DNA of 64,000 nt from Chthonomonas sp. UBA1950 (GCA_002336105.1 DDEQ01000039.1:170698-234697), one strand, 5' to 3'; shown: positions 26,008 through 35,492, counted from the first letter of the stretch. The notes: a model not told the origin generated them from the sequence alone. A program made the numbers and translations.

Positions 26008-26931
26008 ATGAAGGTTAGCATTATTGGTGGCGGCGGCCGTGTCGGTTCAGATGCGGCATATGCACTACAACTCGGCGGCAAAGTTCGTGAAATTGCCCTC
26101 GTTGATATGAACGGCGAGATGGCAGCAGGCGAAGCGCTTGACTTACGTCACGGCGCAGCGTTGACTTCAAACCAGAAGTTCACGAGTGCCAGCGACTATT
26201 CGGTTGTTGACGGCTCAGACTGTGTAGTCATCACAGCTGGTCTTCGACGCAAGCCAGACGAGACCCGACTTGAACTAGTTAACAGAAATGTCAGCCTTTT
26301 CAAGCAAATCCTAGAGAGCATCAAGGGAGCCAAACTCAACGAGGGCGCAACAATTGTTGTTGTTAGCAACCCAGTTGACATCCTTACCTACCTTGCGGCT
26401 AAGTCAGGCATCGTGCCCGAGAGCCAAGTTATTGGTCTCGGCACCGTCCTCGATACCTGCCGATTCAGATCTCTCTTGGCAGACCATTTTAACGTCAACG
26501 CGCTCGACGTCAAGGCTCTTATCCTCGGCGAGCATGGTGATTCGATGGTACCGATCTATTCGTCAGCAACCATTGGTGGAGTTCCTCTTGCTTCGATCAA
26601 GGGATATTCTGAGCAGGTTGCAGGAGTATTTGACTTCACTCGAAAGTCAGGTGCTGAGGTTATTCGCTTGAAAGGTGGCGCTGGCCGAGCAGTCGGTGTC
26701 TCAATCAAAGAAGTCGTTGAAGCGATTGCATTGAACACAGAATCCATTCTTCCAGTCAGTAGCGTTCAAACAGGAACTCTCGGAATCTCCGATATCGCTC
26801 TCTCCTTGCCAACCAAGGTTGGACGAAAAGGCGTCGTCGAAGTTATTGCACCAGCAGTTACACCCGAGGAAGTTGAGCTTCTGCACAAATCAGCACAGTC
26901 TCTGAAAGACGTTCTGGCACAGATTCAGTAA
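26008..26931 (+). CDS. mdh: Malate dehydrogenase (LDH/MDH family)
   Basis: This enzyme oxidises malate to oxaloacetate with NAD. It is 307 residues, with an N-terminal Rossmann motif IGGGGRVGSDAA, GLGTVLDT, and catalytic GEHGDS. In the substrate-specificity loop (TAGLRRKPDETR) arginine stands where lactate dehydrogenases have glutamine, favouring malate. AAGGA lies 4 bases before ATG 26008. It is a single gene ending in a strong terminator. Confidence 0.9.
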   Translation: MKVSIIGGGGRVGSDAAYALQLGGKVREIALVDMNGEMAAGEALDLRHGAALTSNQKFTSASDYSVVDGSDCVVITAGLRRKPDETRLELVNRNVSLFKQILESIKGAKLNEGATIVVVSNPVDILTYLAAKSGIVPESQVIGLGTVLDTCRFRSLLADHFNVNALDVKALILGEHGDSMVPIYSSATIGGVPLASIKGYSEQVAGVFDFTRKSGAEVIRLKGGAGRAVGVSIKEVVEAIALNTESILPVSSVQTGTLGISDIALSLPTKVGRKGVVEVIAPAVTPEEVELLHKSAQSLKDVLAQIQ

Positions 26932-26948
26932 CTTAAACTCTTAAAAAC

Positions 26949-26991
26949 GACAAAAGCGGCCTGCTGGTTCATCCAGCAGGCCGCTTTTGTC
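26949..26991. terminator. Perfect bidirectional terminator after mdh
   Basis: A 19-bp perfect stem (26949-26967 with 26973-26991) with loop TTCAT carries AAAA/TTTT in its arms, so it can terminate mdh and the converging gene at 27005. Confidence 0.85.
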
Positions 26992-27004
26992 TACGTAATT
27001 CTAT

Positions 27005-27244
27005 CTACAGAAGATATAAACGCGACTGTGCCTCGTAAGCGTCTCGAACTTCCGCTAACCATGGCATCTGAGATATATAGCTGGAGGCGTTTTTGACAAG
27101 AGATTCGACCTTATTCAGCTTATCTTCAATGCGAAGAAGGGGCCAAATCCTTAACGTTTCTGCAGCCTGGCGAGCGATAGGAGCGTTGCTCTTCGATATC
27201 ACACGTAAGGCACTTAGGGCTTGTTCTTCAGCTCTTGTCAACAT
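27005..27244 (-). CDS. Small helical protein of unknown function
   Basis: I do not recognise this 79-residue all-helical protein (MLTRAEEQALSALRVI..., AAETLRIWPLL). ATG 27244 is chosen because the promoter at 27256-27284 starts transcription about 5 bases before it; the upstream extension to 27349 would lie in front of the promoter. No Shine-Dalgarno sequence is present. It is divergent from the gene at 27340. Confidence 0.5.
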   Translation of the reverse strand: MLTRAEEQALSALRVISKSNAPIARQAAETLRIWPLLRIEDKLNKVESLVKNASSYISQMPWLAEVRDAYEAQSRLYLL

Positions 27245-27255
27245 GATTGATTCAT

Positions 27256-27284
27256 AGTATAGCCATACTTTGTCTACTACGCAA
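27256..27284 (-). promoter_or_regulatory. Promoter, near-leaderless
   Basis: On the minus strand there is TTGCGT (27279-27284), a 17-base spacer and TATACT (27256-27261). The -10 ends 11 bases before ATG 27244. Confidence 0.6.
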
Positions 27285-27299
27285 GTAGTTTTCCTAAAT

Positions 27300-27330
27300 T
27301 TGCAATTTTCTCGTGCATGAACGATATACT
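27300..27330 (+). promoter_or_regulatory. Promoter, near-leaderless
   Basis: TTGCAA (27300-27305), a 19-base spacer and TATACT (27325-27330). The -10 ends 9 bases before ATG 27340, so the mRNA should be close to leaderless. Confidence 0.5.
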
Positions 27331-27339
27331 CGCATTTCG

Positions 27340-27732
27340 ATGGCGACAAAGACCGAACTCTATGTTGATTACCTTAAGCGAGAGGGGTACGTACCTGATG
27401 TTCTAGAAACTGGAGACATCCGCTTTAAGGTTCAGGGCGAAACACTGGTTCTTACTCCAGCTGAAGAGGACCCTGGCTACTTTAAGCTAACTTACTATCA
27501 TATGTGGGACCCGAAGTCCACAAACGATTCTTGGGAAGCGATCAATGCGGTCAACGCTCGGGTCAAAGTCGTAAAAGTTTGTGTCGCCGGCGACGTTATC
27601 TTCTTGACCACCGAATCGATTCTCAACAACATCTCTGACTTCGAGGCGCTCTTTCCTAGGTTTGTGTCCTTAATTGGAGCTGGAATCCAAGTCCTACGTG
27701 AATCACTCAACGAGTCCAAGACTCAAAGCTAG
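27340..27732 (+). CDS. YbjN-like small protein
   Basis: This 130-residue cytoplasmic protein has an alternating helix/strand pattern (YLKREGYVPDV, IRFKVQGETLVL, then VKVVKVCVAGDVIFLTTESI) that recalls YbjN or secretion-chaperone-like folds. The similarity is by layout only. ATG 27340 follows a -10 box by 9 bases; the longer reading from 27313 would include promoter sequence. Function unknown. Confidence 0.5.
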   Translation: MATKTELYVDYLKREGYVPDVLETGDIRFKVQGETLVLTPAEEDPGYFKLTYYHMWDPKSTNDSWEAINAVNARVKVVKVCVAGDVIFLTTESILNNISDFEALFPRFVSLIGAGIQVLRESLNESKTQS

Positions 27733-27779
27733 CCATTTTGTTTTCTAGATATACGGAGAACCGGTGTATCGTATAGCGC

Positions 27780-30086
27780 ATGAATTGGGCGCTTGTTTTG
27801 GCCGCTATTTCTCATCCCATCCACTTTGATATCGACCAAGTAAGAGCTCAAAGAGCCTATAACTTGGTCGATGTTAAGTGGGAGGTCTCTCTCAACTTCG
27901 GTAAGCGAGCAATTGAAGGTACGGTCACGAACCTTCTCCGCGTCCTTAAGCCCAACGTTCCATTGCTCTTTGACGCAGGCGAACTCTCAATCAAGTCAGT
28001 CACCGTTTCGGGGAAACCTGCAAGATTCGAACGGAGCGGAAATGCGCTCATCGTCCAACCCGTCGAATCCTATGAAGCAGGCAAATCAGTTCCAGTAAAG
28101 ATCGTCTACTCGGGTGCGCCAAGGGCTGGCTTGTATTTCATTCCTAAAGAGGATGCTTTTCCCGCAACCACAGACGTCATTTACACGCAAGGGGAAATGG
28201 AGGACAACCGCAACTGGTTGCCAACCTATGACTTTCCAGACAATAAAGCTACCTCCGAGGGAACAATCCATGTTCCAAGTGGTTGGAGCGTCCTAAGTAA
28301 TGGGAAACTTATTGGAAAGTCTGACGATGGCAAAACTGCCACCTGGCACTGGAAGATGACCCAACCTCATGCGACTTACCTCATCTCGTTTGTCGCAGGC
28401 CCCTACTCAGAAGTTCCAGATGGCCCAGCATCTGTTCCAGTTTCTACATGGACTCCTAAGGGCTTGGAAGCTTGGGGGGACGCTACTTTTTCCGGGACGA
28501 ACAAGATTGTAGAACTCTATGGAAAAATCACTGGCACGCCATACCCTTGGGTCAAATACAGCCAGTCTGCAGTCCCTGATTTCATGTTTGGTGGAATGGA
28601 AAACGTCACATGCACGACGCAAACCATTGGCGCGTTATTCCCACCAAACCTCAAGTCGCATCTTTTCAACACAGGATTGGCAGCGCACGAGCTTGCTCAT
28701 CAGTGGACAGGTGACCTCGTGACAACGCCAAACTGGTCCCACATTTGGATCAATGAAGGTTGGGCTTCCTTTTTGCCAAGCTTTTTCACGCGAGAAAGTC
28801 GCGGACAGGAAGCATATGACATCGAGCGAGCTGACACTTTGAATGGCGGTCTGGGGGCAATGCAGGGGAACCCCAATCGACCGATGATCTACAAAGATTT
28901 CAAGCGTCCCATTGACATGTTTGATGGCTTTGCTTACGCTGGCGGAGCAGCTAGGATGCATATGCTGATGCACCAGTTGGGCGAACCAGTTTTTTGGGCA
29001 GCAACCAAAAAATATTTCAAGCAATACGGCTTTAAGAACGTCGATACAGAGCAGTTCTTTAATTCATTTTCAACATCATCTGGTAAAGACCTCGATGCAT
29101 TCCGTCAGCAATGGTTTTACACATCCGGCGTTCCTAAGATTACCGTCGAGCGAACAGATGGCAAAACGACAATTTCAGGCTCAAACGGCTATGTTTTCAA
29201 GACCGAATTCGTAACAGTCAAAGATTCAAAACGGTCTGATGAAAAGAACGTTGAAATCACCAAAGAAACGACATCCCTAGACTCAACCGATCTGGTGATC
29301 GTCGATCCGGGAGCATGGCTGATGGCTCAGATTGACTATGTGGGCTACTCTGCCAAGGAATGGATTCAGATATTTGATGCCGCTACAAACTCTGGCGAGA
29401 GGGCTCGGCTTCTCGACAAGACTTTTAACGCCTTAAGTCTGGCTGAAAGAATTTCCCTAGCGAAAAAATATCGAACCTCTGAGCTTTACCAACGAATGGT
29501 TTCGAAGATCGCCGATGAGACTTTCCAGTTGGAGTTGTCCGAGTCGAGCGACACGAAACTTCAGGAGTCTGCAGCAAATACACTTAAGAACCTGCCGAAG
29601 TCGGACGCGATTATTACCCGGTTGCAAGAACTCATAAAATCAGACAATGAGCTAGTGAAATTTGCCGCAATGTCTGCACTCGTCAAGCACACCAATGATC
29701 GAGCGATTGTCGATACCGCATGGAAGACTGATGGTTTCCGTGAACAATTCAGAACCTTTGCCCTTGACTGGTATTCCCATAACGACCCAGACAAGGCACG
29801 ACTACTGGCTGTCAATGCGATTTTGAATCACTCTCATTCCCCGATTCGAATGGAAGCGATGCGTGTTATCGGCAGAATCAAGGACAAGGAAGGTTCAAAG
29901 GTTGGATTGAACGCATTACTTGGCGTTCTCAACGAACGAAGCGTAAACCCGATTCGGACAGCTCTCGATGCTCTAGGTGAATATGGAGACAAGATCGCGA
30001 TTCCGTATGTGCAACCTTTCAAAGATCACCCGCTCTCTTTTGTCCGCGACAACGCAAACGGTGCTTTACAACGCCTCGGCGGATGA
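27780..30086 (+). CDS. M1 family aminopeptidase with C-terminal HEAT-like repeats
   Basis: This 768-residue zinc aminopeptidase has GGMEN at 271-275 (the N-terminus-binding motif) and HELAH at 303-307 with the third ligand E326 in NEGWAS. Residues 1-200 form the M1 N-terminal beta domain. After about residue 550 come HEAT-like helical repeats (SALVKHTND, AMRVIGRIKD, ALDALGEYGD). The N-terminus is weakly hydrophobic, so export is uncertain. A TATCGT hexamer 7 bases before the ATG and the lack of a ribosome binding site suggest a leaderless mRNA. Confidence 0.9.
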   Translation: MNWALVLAAISHPIHFDIDQVRAQRAYNLVDVKWEVSLNFGKRAIEGTVTNLLRVLKPNVPLLFDAGELSIKSVTVSGKPARFERSGNALIVQPVESYEAGKSVPVKIVYSGAPRAGLYFIPKEDAFPATTDVIYTQGEMEDNRNWLPTYDFPDNKATSEGTIHVPSGWSVLSNGKLIGKSDDGKTATWHWKMTQPHATYLISFVAGPYSEVPDGPASVPVSTWTPKGLEAWGDATFSGTNKIVELYGKITGTPYPWVKYSQSAVPDFMFGGMENVTCTTQTIGALFPPNLKSHLFNTGLAAHELAHQWTGDLVTTPNWSHIWINEGWASFLPSFFTRESRGQEAYDIERADTLNGGLGAMQGNPNRPMIYKDFKRPIDMFDGFAYAGGAARMHMLMHQLGEPVFWAATKKYFKQYGFKNVDTEQFFNSFSTSSGKDLDAFRQQWFYTSGVPKITVERTDGKTTISGSNGYVFKTEFVTVKDSKRSDEKNVEITKETTSLDSTDLVIVDPGAWLMAQIDYVGYSAKEWIQIFDAATNSGERARLLDKTFNALSLAERISLAKKYRTSELYQRMVSKIADETFQLELSESSDTKLQESAANTLKNLPKSDAIITRLQELIKSDNELVKFAAMSALVKHTNDRAIVDTAWKTDGFREQFRTFALDWYSHNDPDKARLLAVNAILNHSHSPIRMEAMRVIGRIKDKEGSKVGLNALLGVLNERSVNPIRTALDALGEYGDKIAIPYVQPFKDHPLSFVRDNANGALQRLGG

Positions 30087-30092
30087 CATACT
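30065..30092 (+). promoter_or_regulatory. Promoter inside the end of the M1 gene, near-leaderless
   Basis: TTTACA (30065-30070), a 16-base spacer and CATACT (30087-30092), whose end is 8 bases before ATG 30101. It overlaps the last codons of the aminopeptidase gene. Confidence 0.5.
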
Positions 30093-30100
30093 TTGATTGA

Positions 30101-30493
30101 ATGAGACTTCGCGAAGTGATGCATGCCCATATTCCGGTCCTCACCGAAACCAGCTCGGTGAGGGACGCTGTCGACAAAATGGACATCTATCAATTTCCGG
30201 CTCTTGTTGTTGTAAACGAGGACAGATTGCCAGTGGCAGTGCTTACCGAAGGAGATGTCTGTAGAGGCGTCTCCGTTCGTGATAGCTTGTCGGTAATCGG
30301 TACCGAACCCGCACTCGCATTTGCCACTAAAGATCCAACGTGCGCCACCCCAGATGAGGAAATTGGCGATGCCTTTCACCGCATGTTGAGCAGTGGCTTA
30401 ACGATTTTGCCTGTTGTCGAAGATGGAAACTTAGCTGGCATCGTCTTACGCTGTGATCTGATGCAAGCTCTGCTGATGGACGCTTCGTGCTAA
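30101..30493 (+). CDS. Stand-alone CBS-pair protein
   Basis: This 130-residue protein consists of two CBS domains (VMHAHIPVLTETSSVRDAVDKM ... and DPTCATPDEEIGDAFHRML ...). CBS pairs bind adenine nucleotides and regulate partner proteins. No catalytic domain is attached and the partner is not evident. Its own promoter overlaps the preceding gene; the peroxiredoxin gene follows by 31 bases. Confidence 0.8.
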   Translation: MRLREVMHAHIPVLTETSSVRDAVDKMDIYQFPALVVVNEDRLPVAVLTEGDVCRGVSVRDSLSVIGTEPALAFATKDPTCATPDEEIGDAFHRMLSSGLTILPVVEDGNLAGIVLRCDLMQALLMDASC

Positions 30494-30524
30494 CGACAAC
30501 AAGACTTCTCGCATAGAGACTACT

Positions 30525-30974
30525 GTGTTACAAGCTGGACAGCCTTTTCCAACTTTTTCTCTTCACGACCAAGACGGAAACACCGTTTCGCTAAGTGATT
30601 TGGCGGGGCAAAAAGTGGTTATTTACTTCTATCCAAAAGATGACACCCCCGGGTGCACGGTAGAAGCATGTGATTTTCGAGACATGTTTCCACATATTCC
30701 TAATGTGAAAGTCGTTGGCATTAGTCCAGATAACTCGAAGAGTCATAGGAAATTCGTCGACAAGTTCGGGCTTAACTTCACCCTTCTTGCCGATGCTGAT
30801 CATCAGTTAGCTGAATCCTGCGGCATATGGGTCGAGAAGTCGATGTACGGCAAAAAATACATGGGAATCGAGCGCACAACCTACTTGCTCGACGAAAATG
30901 GCGTCATCTTCAAAGTCTTTTCAAAAGTTAAGCCAGAAGGACACGCCAAAGAAGTCCTAGCTTCCCTCCCCTAG
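30525..30974 (+). CDS. bcp: Thioredoxin-dependent peroxiredoxin (BCP/PrxQ)
   Basis: This enzyme reduces hydrogen peroxide and organic peroxides with thioredoxin. It has 149 residues, with the peroxidatic and resolving cysteines in DDTPGCTVEACDFRD (about 44 and 49), as in E. coli Bcp. GTG 30525 is the start. It precedes the pantothenate genes by 12 bases, a spacing that allows co-transcription, although panB also has its own TAAACT hexamer. Confidence 0.9.
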   Translation: MLQAGQPFPTFSLHDQDGNTVSLSDLAGQKVVIYFYPKDDTPGCTVEACDFRDMFPHIPNVKVVGISPDNSKSHRKFVDKFGLNFTLLADADHQLAESCGIWVEKSMYGKKYMGIERTTYLLDENGVIFKVFSKVKPEGHAKEVLASLP

Positions 30975-30986
30975 TAAACTAACTAC

Positions 30987-31772
30987 ATGGCGTCAAAAAT
31001 CACTGCGCCGCAGATTCTTAAGCTTAAGGCGTCTGGTCAGCGGATCGTTTGTGTCACGGCCTATGACACTGCTTTTGGGGAACTTGCTGATTCATCAGGA
31101 GTCGACCTAATTTTAGTAGGCGACTCTCTGGGCAACGTAGTTTTAGGGCACTCTACAACGGTCCCGGTGAACTTAGAAGACATGATTCACCACACAAAGG
31201 CCGTTAGGAGCGGAGTTTCAAAAGCGTTACTCATTGCCGATCTCCCCTTTGGTTCTTATCAAAGCAGTGTTGAAAAAGCAGTCGACAGCGCAGTTGCCCT
31301 GATGAAAGCTGGAGCTGAAGGTGTAAAGCTTGAAGGCGACTATCCCGAATGTGTACGAGCCATCGTCAAGGCAGGGATCCCAGTTATGGGGCACCTCGGA
31401 ATGACCCCTCAGTCGGTCTTTTCCTTTGGCGGCCCAAGAGTCCAAGGTAAAGGAGAAGCCGGGGACGAGATCATTGCAATTGCGGATCGAATATCCGAAG
31501 CTGGGGCATTTGGCATCGTACTCGAGTTGGTTCCAGCCAATTTGGCTAAGCGAATTACTGAATCGAGTCCTTGTGCGACGATTGGCATCGGAGCTGGGCC
31601 GTTTTGCGATGGACAAATACAAGTATTAAACGATGTGCTCGGCCTCAGCGCACAAACGTTTAAGCACGCAAAGGCCTATATGAACGGCAATGAACTCGTA
31701 AAAGAAGCTCTAAAGGCTTATGCAGAAGAAGTTCGCGGTAGCGCATTTCCCGCCGAGGAACACAGCTTTTGA
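30987..31772 (+). CDS. panB: 3-methyl-2-oxobutanoate hydroxymethyltransferase
   Basis: This is the first committed step of pantothenate synthesis, using methylene-tetrahydrofolate. It has 261 residues with VTAYDTAFG, the metal site LVGDSLGNVVLGH, KLEGD, MGHLGMTPQS and the C-terminal GIGAGPFCDGQIQVLNDVLG. TAAACT lies 6 bases before the ATG and there is no ribosome binding site. The 3' end overlaps panC by 4 bases (TTGA), so translation is coupled. Confidence 0.95.
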   Translation: MASKITAPQILKLKASGQRIVCVTAYDTAFGELADSSGVDLILVGDSLGNVVLGHSTTVPVNLEDMIHHTKAVRSGVSKALLIADLPFGSYQSSVEKAVDSAVALMKAGAEGVKLEGDYPECVRAIVKAGIPVMGHLGMTPQSVFSFGGPRVQGKGEAGDEIIAIADRISEAGAFGIVLELVPANLAKRITESSPCATIGIGAGPFCDGQIQVLNDVLGLSAQTFKHAKAYMNGNELVKEALKAYAEEVRGSAFPAEEHSF

Positions 31773-32605
31773 AGATCATTCATTCCATTAAAGAACTAAA
31801 GGTAATCCCAAACGTCAATATCGGTCTTGTTCCTACGATGGGGGCGCTGCATGAAGGTCATCTTGACCTAGTCAGGGAAGCTAGAACGCTGTGCGATACG
31901 GTCATTGTATCGATTTTCGTAAACCCAACCCAGTTTGGCCCCGGCGAAGACTACAACAAATACCCTCGGACCCTTGAAAAAGATGCAGAGCTAGTAGCCT
32001 CTGTCGGAGCGGATTATGTCTTTGCACCAACCGTGGATGAGATGTACTCAAACTCTAAGACATCTGTTCACATAAGCGAACTAACTTCTTTGTACGAAGG
32101 GGCATTTCGACCAACTCATTTTGATGGAGTCGCAACTATCGTCTTAAAGCTCTTGAATTGCGTTCAGCCCCAACGCGCCTTTTTCGGTCGTAAGGATCTA
32201 CAACAATGCGCAGTAGTCGAGCAAATGGTTACTGACTTAAACGTTCCAGTTGATTTGGTATTTGTGGAAACACGAAGAGAAACTACAGGATTAGCACTAT
32301 CAAGCCGAAATGCCTATTTGAGCCCAGAAGAGCGGCACACTGCACCCGAACTATATCGTGTTCTGAATAAAACTAGGTTAGCAATTTTAGGTCTTTCAGA
32401 AGTTAAAAGAGCCACTATCAACCCGGTACTAACAAATTCGATTGAAGAGCTAGCTTCCGTTGGATTTGCTGTTGACTACCTTGATATTGTTAGTTTCCCG
32501 GCTATGCAACCGCTCGATACTGAAAACGGACAAGCATTTCTTGTCGTTGCAGCCAAATTAGGGAAAACACGACTAATCGACAATATCCAGGTATTTGCTA
32601 GGTAA
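31769..32605 (+). CDS. panC: Pantothenate synthetase (pantoate-beta-alanine ligase)
   Basis: This enzyme joins pantoate and beta-alanine using ATP. It has 278 residues: PTMGALHEGH (the HxGH nucleotide site), FVNPTQFGP, FFGRKDLQQ, and the KMSKS-like ALSSRN. It starts at TTG 31769 overlapping the panB stop. No panD is present in the window. Confidence 0.95.
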   Translation: MKIIHSIKELKVIPNVNIGLVPTMGALHEGHLDLVREARTLCDTVIVSIFVNPTQFGPGEDYNKYPRTLEKDAELVASVGADYVFAPTVDEMYSNSKTSVHISELTSLYEGAFRPTHFDGVATIVLKLLNCVQPQRAFFGRKDLQQCAVVEQMVTDLNVPVDLVFVETRRETTGLALSSRNAYLSPEERHTAPELYRVLNKTRLAILGLSEVKRATINPVLTNSIEELASVGFAVDYLDIVSFPAMQPLDTENGQAFLVVAAKLGKTRLIDNIQVFAR

Positions 32606-32692
32606 TAAGCATATATCTTCTATTTACTAGTAAGTGATTTGGAACTGATCATGCCATACTGAACGAGATTGTTTCGATTCGGAGCAGTATCA

Positions 32693-33091
32693 ATGAAGAC
32701 AGTCCAAAGCGTCAAGAACTCACTAAAATTTAAGGCCCAAGAAAAGCAAGGCGCGCTATCAGTTCGAATCGGAGTCCGCAAATACGAACTGCCTATTTCA
32801 GTCAGAATGCTTAGTAACGGGGATTACCTATTCTTATCATTTCCCGCCTCGTCAGAACTCTATCGCACGGATAACAACGGCTTAACTCCAATGGGTAAAG
32901 ATGAAGATGCTCGAGAAGCATTCGATGTTTTAAACCCAGGAAAGAAAGCTAGACGTCGACGTTCAGGCCTCGACATGCCAAAGGAGCTTGCTGAAGCACT
33001 TCGCAACATTCCTAACGGTTACAAACTCGGATACAACTTAGACGGTTCGCCCAAGCTCGTCCGAGCAAGAAAACGAAGCAAAGCTTCCTGA
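32693..33091 (+). CDS. Basic conserved-looking protein of unknown function
   Basis: This 132-residue, strongly basic protein from ATG 32693 has GGAG 8 bases upstream; a TTG at 32669 would add 8 residues. Its first half is strand-rich (VRIGVRKYELPISVRML). The middle has GKKARRRRSG and the C-terminus KLVRARKRSKAS, suggesting nucleic-acid binding or ribosome association. No family is recognised. A hairpin follows at 33120. Confidence 0.5.
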   Translation: MKTVQSVKNSLKFKAQEKQGALSVRIGVRKYELPISVRMLSNGDYLFLSFPASSELYRTDNNGLTPMGKDEDAREAFDVLNPGKKARRRRSGLDMPKELAEALRNIPNGYKLGYNLDGSPKLVRARKRSKAS

Positions 33092-33119
33092 TTTCAATCA
33101 AGATAGCTTGCGACGAAGC

Positions 33120-33143
33120 GCCAGAATGAGTCATCATTCTGGC
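33120..33143 (+). terminator. Hairpin before the tRNA gene
   Basis: A perfect 10-bp stem GCCAGAATGA/TCATTCTGGC with a 4-base loop is followed by a modest T-rich stretch. It likely ends the preceding transcript. Confidence 0.55.
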
Positions 33144-33156
33144 TGTCTTATATTTA

Positions 33157-33231
33157 GCCGACTTAGCTCAGCGGTAGAGCGCCCGCCTTGTAAGCGGATG
33201 GTCATCGGTTCGATTCCGATAGTCGGCTCCA
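33157..33231 (+). tRNA. tRNA-Thr (anticodon TGT)
   Basis: The full cloverleaf can be drawn: acceptor GCCGACT/AGTCGGC, D-arm GCTC...GAGC, anticodon loop CTTGTAA with TGT at 33189-33191 (reads ACA), and T-arm ATCGG-TTCGATT-CCGAT. The 3' CCA is encoded. One C-A mismatch lies at the top of the anticodon stem. Confidence 0.95.
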
Positions 33232-33408
33232 GACACTTCCCTCCCTCTAGATGGCGTCAAAACGTCTCTCTATTCCTTCTACCCTTGCCGAATTAGCTAA
33301 GAAATAGGCATCGACAGGTATGAAGGCACCTAAATACAATCGATTTAGTTATTCTTAATGTTGACGGTCCAGGAAAGGACCTGCCAAACCCCAAAGGAGG
33401 GTGATTAG

Positions 33409-35481
33409 GTGAAACAATACAGTCCAGACAAGATTCGTAACGTGGCCATTGTAGGCCACGGTGGTGCTGGAAAAACGATGCTTGTAGAGCACATGCTCTA
33501 CACCGCTGGTGCCACCGACCGCGTAGGTAGCGTAGACGCTGGAAACACACAGAGCGACTTCGATCCCCTAGAGATTCGGCGAAAGATCTCGCTTAACGCT
33601 ACAGTTCTTCCACTTGAATGGCACGATACGAAGATCAACTTGATCGACGTTCCAGGATATCCAGACTTCATTGGAGACCTTCACGGTGTCGCCCGAGTCG
33701 TAGAAGCGATGATCATCGTGACCGAAGCAAAGCGCGATCTCGATGTTGGTTTTGAGTTAGCTTGGGAAATAGCAGAGCAGCACGGTCTCGCCACCTGCAT
33801 CTTCGTCAATAAACTTGAAAGAGACAACGCAGATTTTAGTGGATTGATGGAAACTCTTCACGAGCGATATGGCCGTAAAGTAGTTGACTGCCAAATCCCT
33901 ATCGGTCACCAAGCAGCGTTCAGCGGCGTCTTGGATCTCCTTAACATGAAGGTGTACAAGGGCCGCGACAGAGGCGTCGAAATTGACGAAGTACCGAATG
34001 GCTATTCCGACGAAGCCGCCAGACTTCGAGACAAGATGATGGATTCTGCGGCAGAGGGCGATGACGACCTCGCGCTGAAATACCTTGATGGGGAATCTCT
34101 CACAGAAGCCGAAATTGAACATGGCATGCTCGTCGGAATCGAGACTGGTCGTGTCGTTCCGGTTCTACTCGGATCAGCGGCTAGTGGTATTGGCGTTGCC
34201 ACATTGCTCGACCGAATCGTCGGCGAACTACCCTCACCAGTCGATGTTCCGAAGACCATCAACGAGCAGCCACTCGAGCCAAAGGTAAACGGACCTTTTG
34301 CAGCTTTCTGCTTCAAAACCACAGCCGACCCGTATGTTGGAAAAATCAACTACGTTCGCGTCATGAGCGGGACTTTGAAAGCAGATCAGCATGTTCTCAA
34401 CATTGGAAAAGACGCAGAGGAGCGAATTCACAACCTGTTTGTTGCCCATGGCAAAGGCCAAGAGACTGCTTCGGAAGTCGTTGCGGGTGATATTTGCGCA
34501 ATCGCGAAACTCGTCAGCACCAGCACAGGCGACACCCTGACTTCAGCTAAAGATAGAATCGAAATTCCCGCGATTGAGTATCCCGAGCCGATTTATCGCA
34601 TCGCCATCAAACCGATGACGAAGGCGGACGAAGACAAACTCGGTACAGCTCTTACCAGGCTCCGTGACGAGGACCCAACGTTCAAGAACTATCGAGACCC
34701 TGCCACCCATCAGGAGATTCTGGAAGGGATGGGCGACATTCACCTCGACACGATTATAGAAAAGCTCAAAAGCAAGTTTGGAGTGAACGTCGGTATCGAA
34801 GAGGCGCGTGTTCCCTACCGCGAGACCGTTCGAATCAGCGCCAAAGCCCAGGGGAGGCACAAGAGACAAACGGGTGGTAAAGGACAATTTGGCGATTGCT
34901 GGATTGAGCTAGACCCACTACCGCGTGGCAGCGGATTTCAGTTCGAGAACAAGGTCGTTGGCGGGGCTATACCCAAGAACTTCATTCCTGCAATCGAAAA
35001 AGGAATCGTTGAGGCAATGGATCGTGGCCTGGTAGCAGGCTATCCCGTTCAGGATATCAAGGTGACGGTTTATGACGGTAGCTATCATGATGTCGATTCA
35101 TCGGAAATGGCTTTCAAAACCGCTGGGGCACTCGCACTAAAGGCAGCCGCTGAAAAAGCGCAAGCCGTCATTCTCGAACCAATGCTTGAGGTTCAGGTGG
35201 ACGTTCCCGATGACACAGTCGGAGACGTTGTAGGTGACCTCAACGGCAGACGAGGACGGTTGGCGGGAATGGATCCTGTCGCCCCTGGCAAAACGAGAAT
35301 CAATGCAACCGTGCCAATGGCAACCATGACACGATACGCTCTCGACCTGCGTTCGATCACTAAGGGTCGAGGCCGTTTCAGACAGTCAGTTGCGACTTAT
35401 GAGGAACTCCCTCATCCTGAGCAACAAAAGCTTGTTGAAGAGTACGCCAAAATTCGCGCTGCTCACGAAACAGAGCACTAA
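33409..35481 (+). CDS. Elongation factor G-like GTPase (EF-G II type)
   Basis: This 690-residue translational GTPase has G1 GHGGAGKT, the switch region DPLEIRRKISL, G3 DVPGYPDF and G4 NKLERD. The GHGGAGKT and NKLERD forms mark the EF-G II/FusA2-like branch rather than canonical EF-G. Domains II-V follow to the end (RGSGFQFENKV, then MATMTRYALDLRSITKGRG). The branch is variously linked to translocation or ribosome recycling. GTG 33409 has a strong AAAGGAGG 7 bases upstream. It follows tRNA-Thr at a distance of 177 bases. Confidence 0.9.
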   Translation: MKQYSPDKIRNVAIVGHGGAGKTMLVEHMLYTAGATDRVGSVDAGNTQSDFDPLEIRRKISLNATVLPLEWHDTKINLIDVPGYPDFIGDLHGVARVVEAMIIVTEAKRDLDVGFELAWEIAEQHGLATCIFVNKLERDNADFSGLMETLHERYGRKVVDCQIPIGHQAAFSGVLDLLNMKVYKGRDRGVEIDEVPNGYSDEAARLRDKMMDSAAEGDDDLALKYLDGESLTEAEIEHGMLVGIETGRVVPVLLGSAASGIGVATLLDRIVGELPSPVDVPKTINEQPLEPKVNGPFAAFCFKTTADPYVGKINYVRVMSGTLKADQHVLNIGKDAEERIHNLFVAHGKGQETASEVVAGDICAIAKLVSTSTGDTLTSAKDRIEIPAIEYPEPIYRIAIKPMTKADEDKLGTALTRLRDEDPTFKNYRDPATHQEILEGMGDIHLDTIIEKLKSKFGVNVGIEEARVPYRETVRISAKAQGRHKRQTGGKGQFGDCWIELDPLPRGSGFQFENKVVGGAIPKNFIPAIEKGIVEAMDRGLVAGYPVQDIKVTVYDGSYHDVDSSEMAFKTAGALALKAAAEKAQAVILEPMLEVQVDVPDDTVGDVVGDLNGRRGRLAGMDPVAPGKTRINATVPMATMTRYALDLRSITKGRGRFRQSVATYEELPHPEQQKLVEEYAKIRAAHETEH

Positions 35482-35492
35482 ACTCAAGACCC

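Noticed and set aside
33251..33307. 18-codon frame between tRNA-Thr and the EF-G-like gene
   Set aside because: It has no ribosome binding site, and no structure comparable to the rsgA leader was found, so it is probably chance.
33409..35481. Antibiotic ribosome-protection protein (Tet-type)
   Set aside because: Motifs GHGGAGKT and NKLERD fit the EF-G II branch, and no mobile-element context is present.
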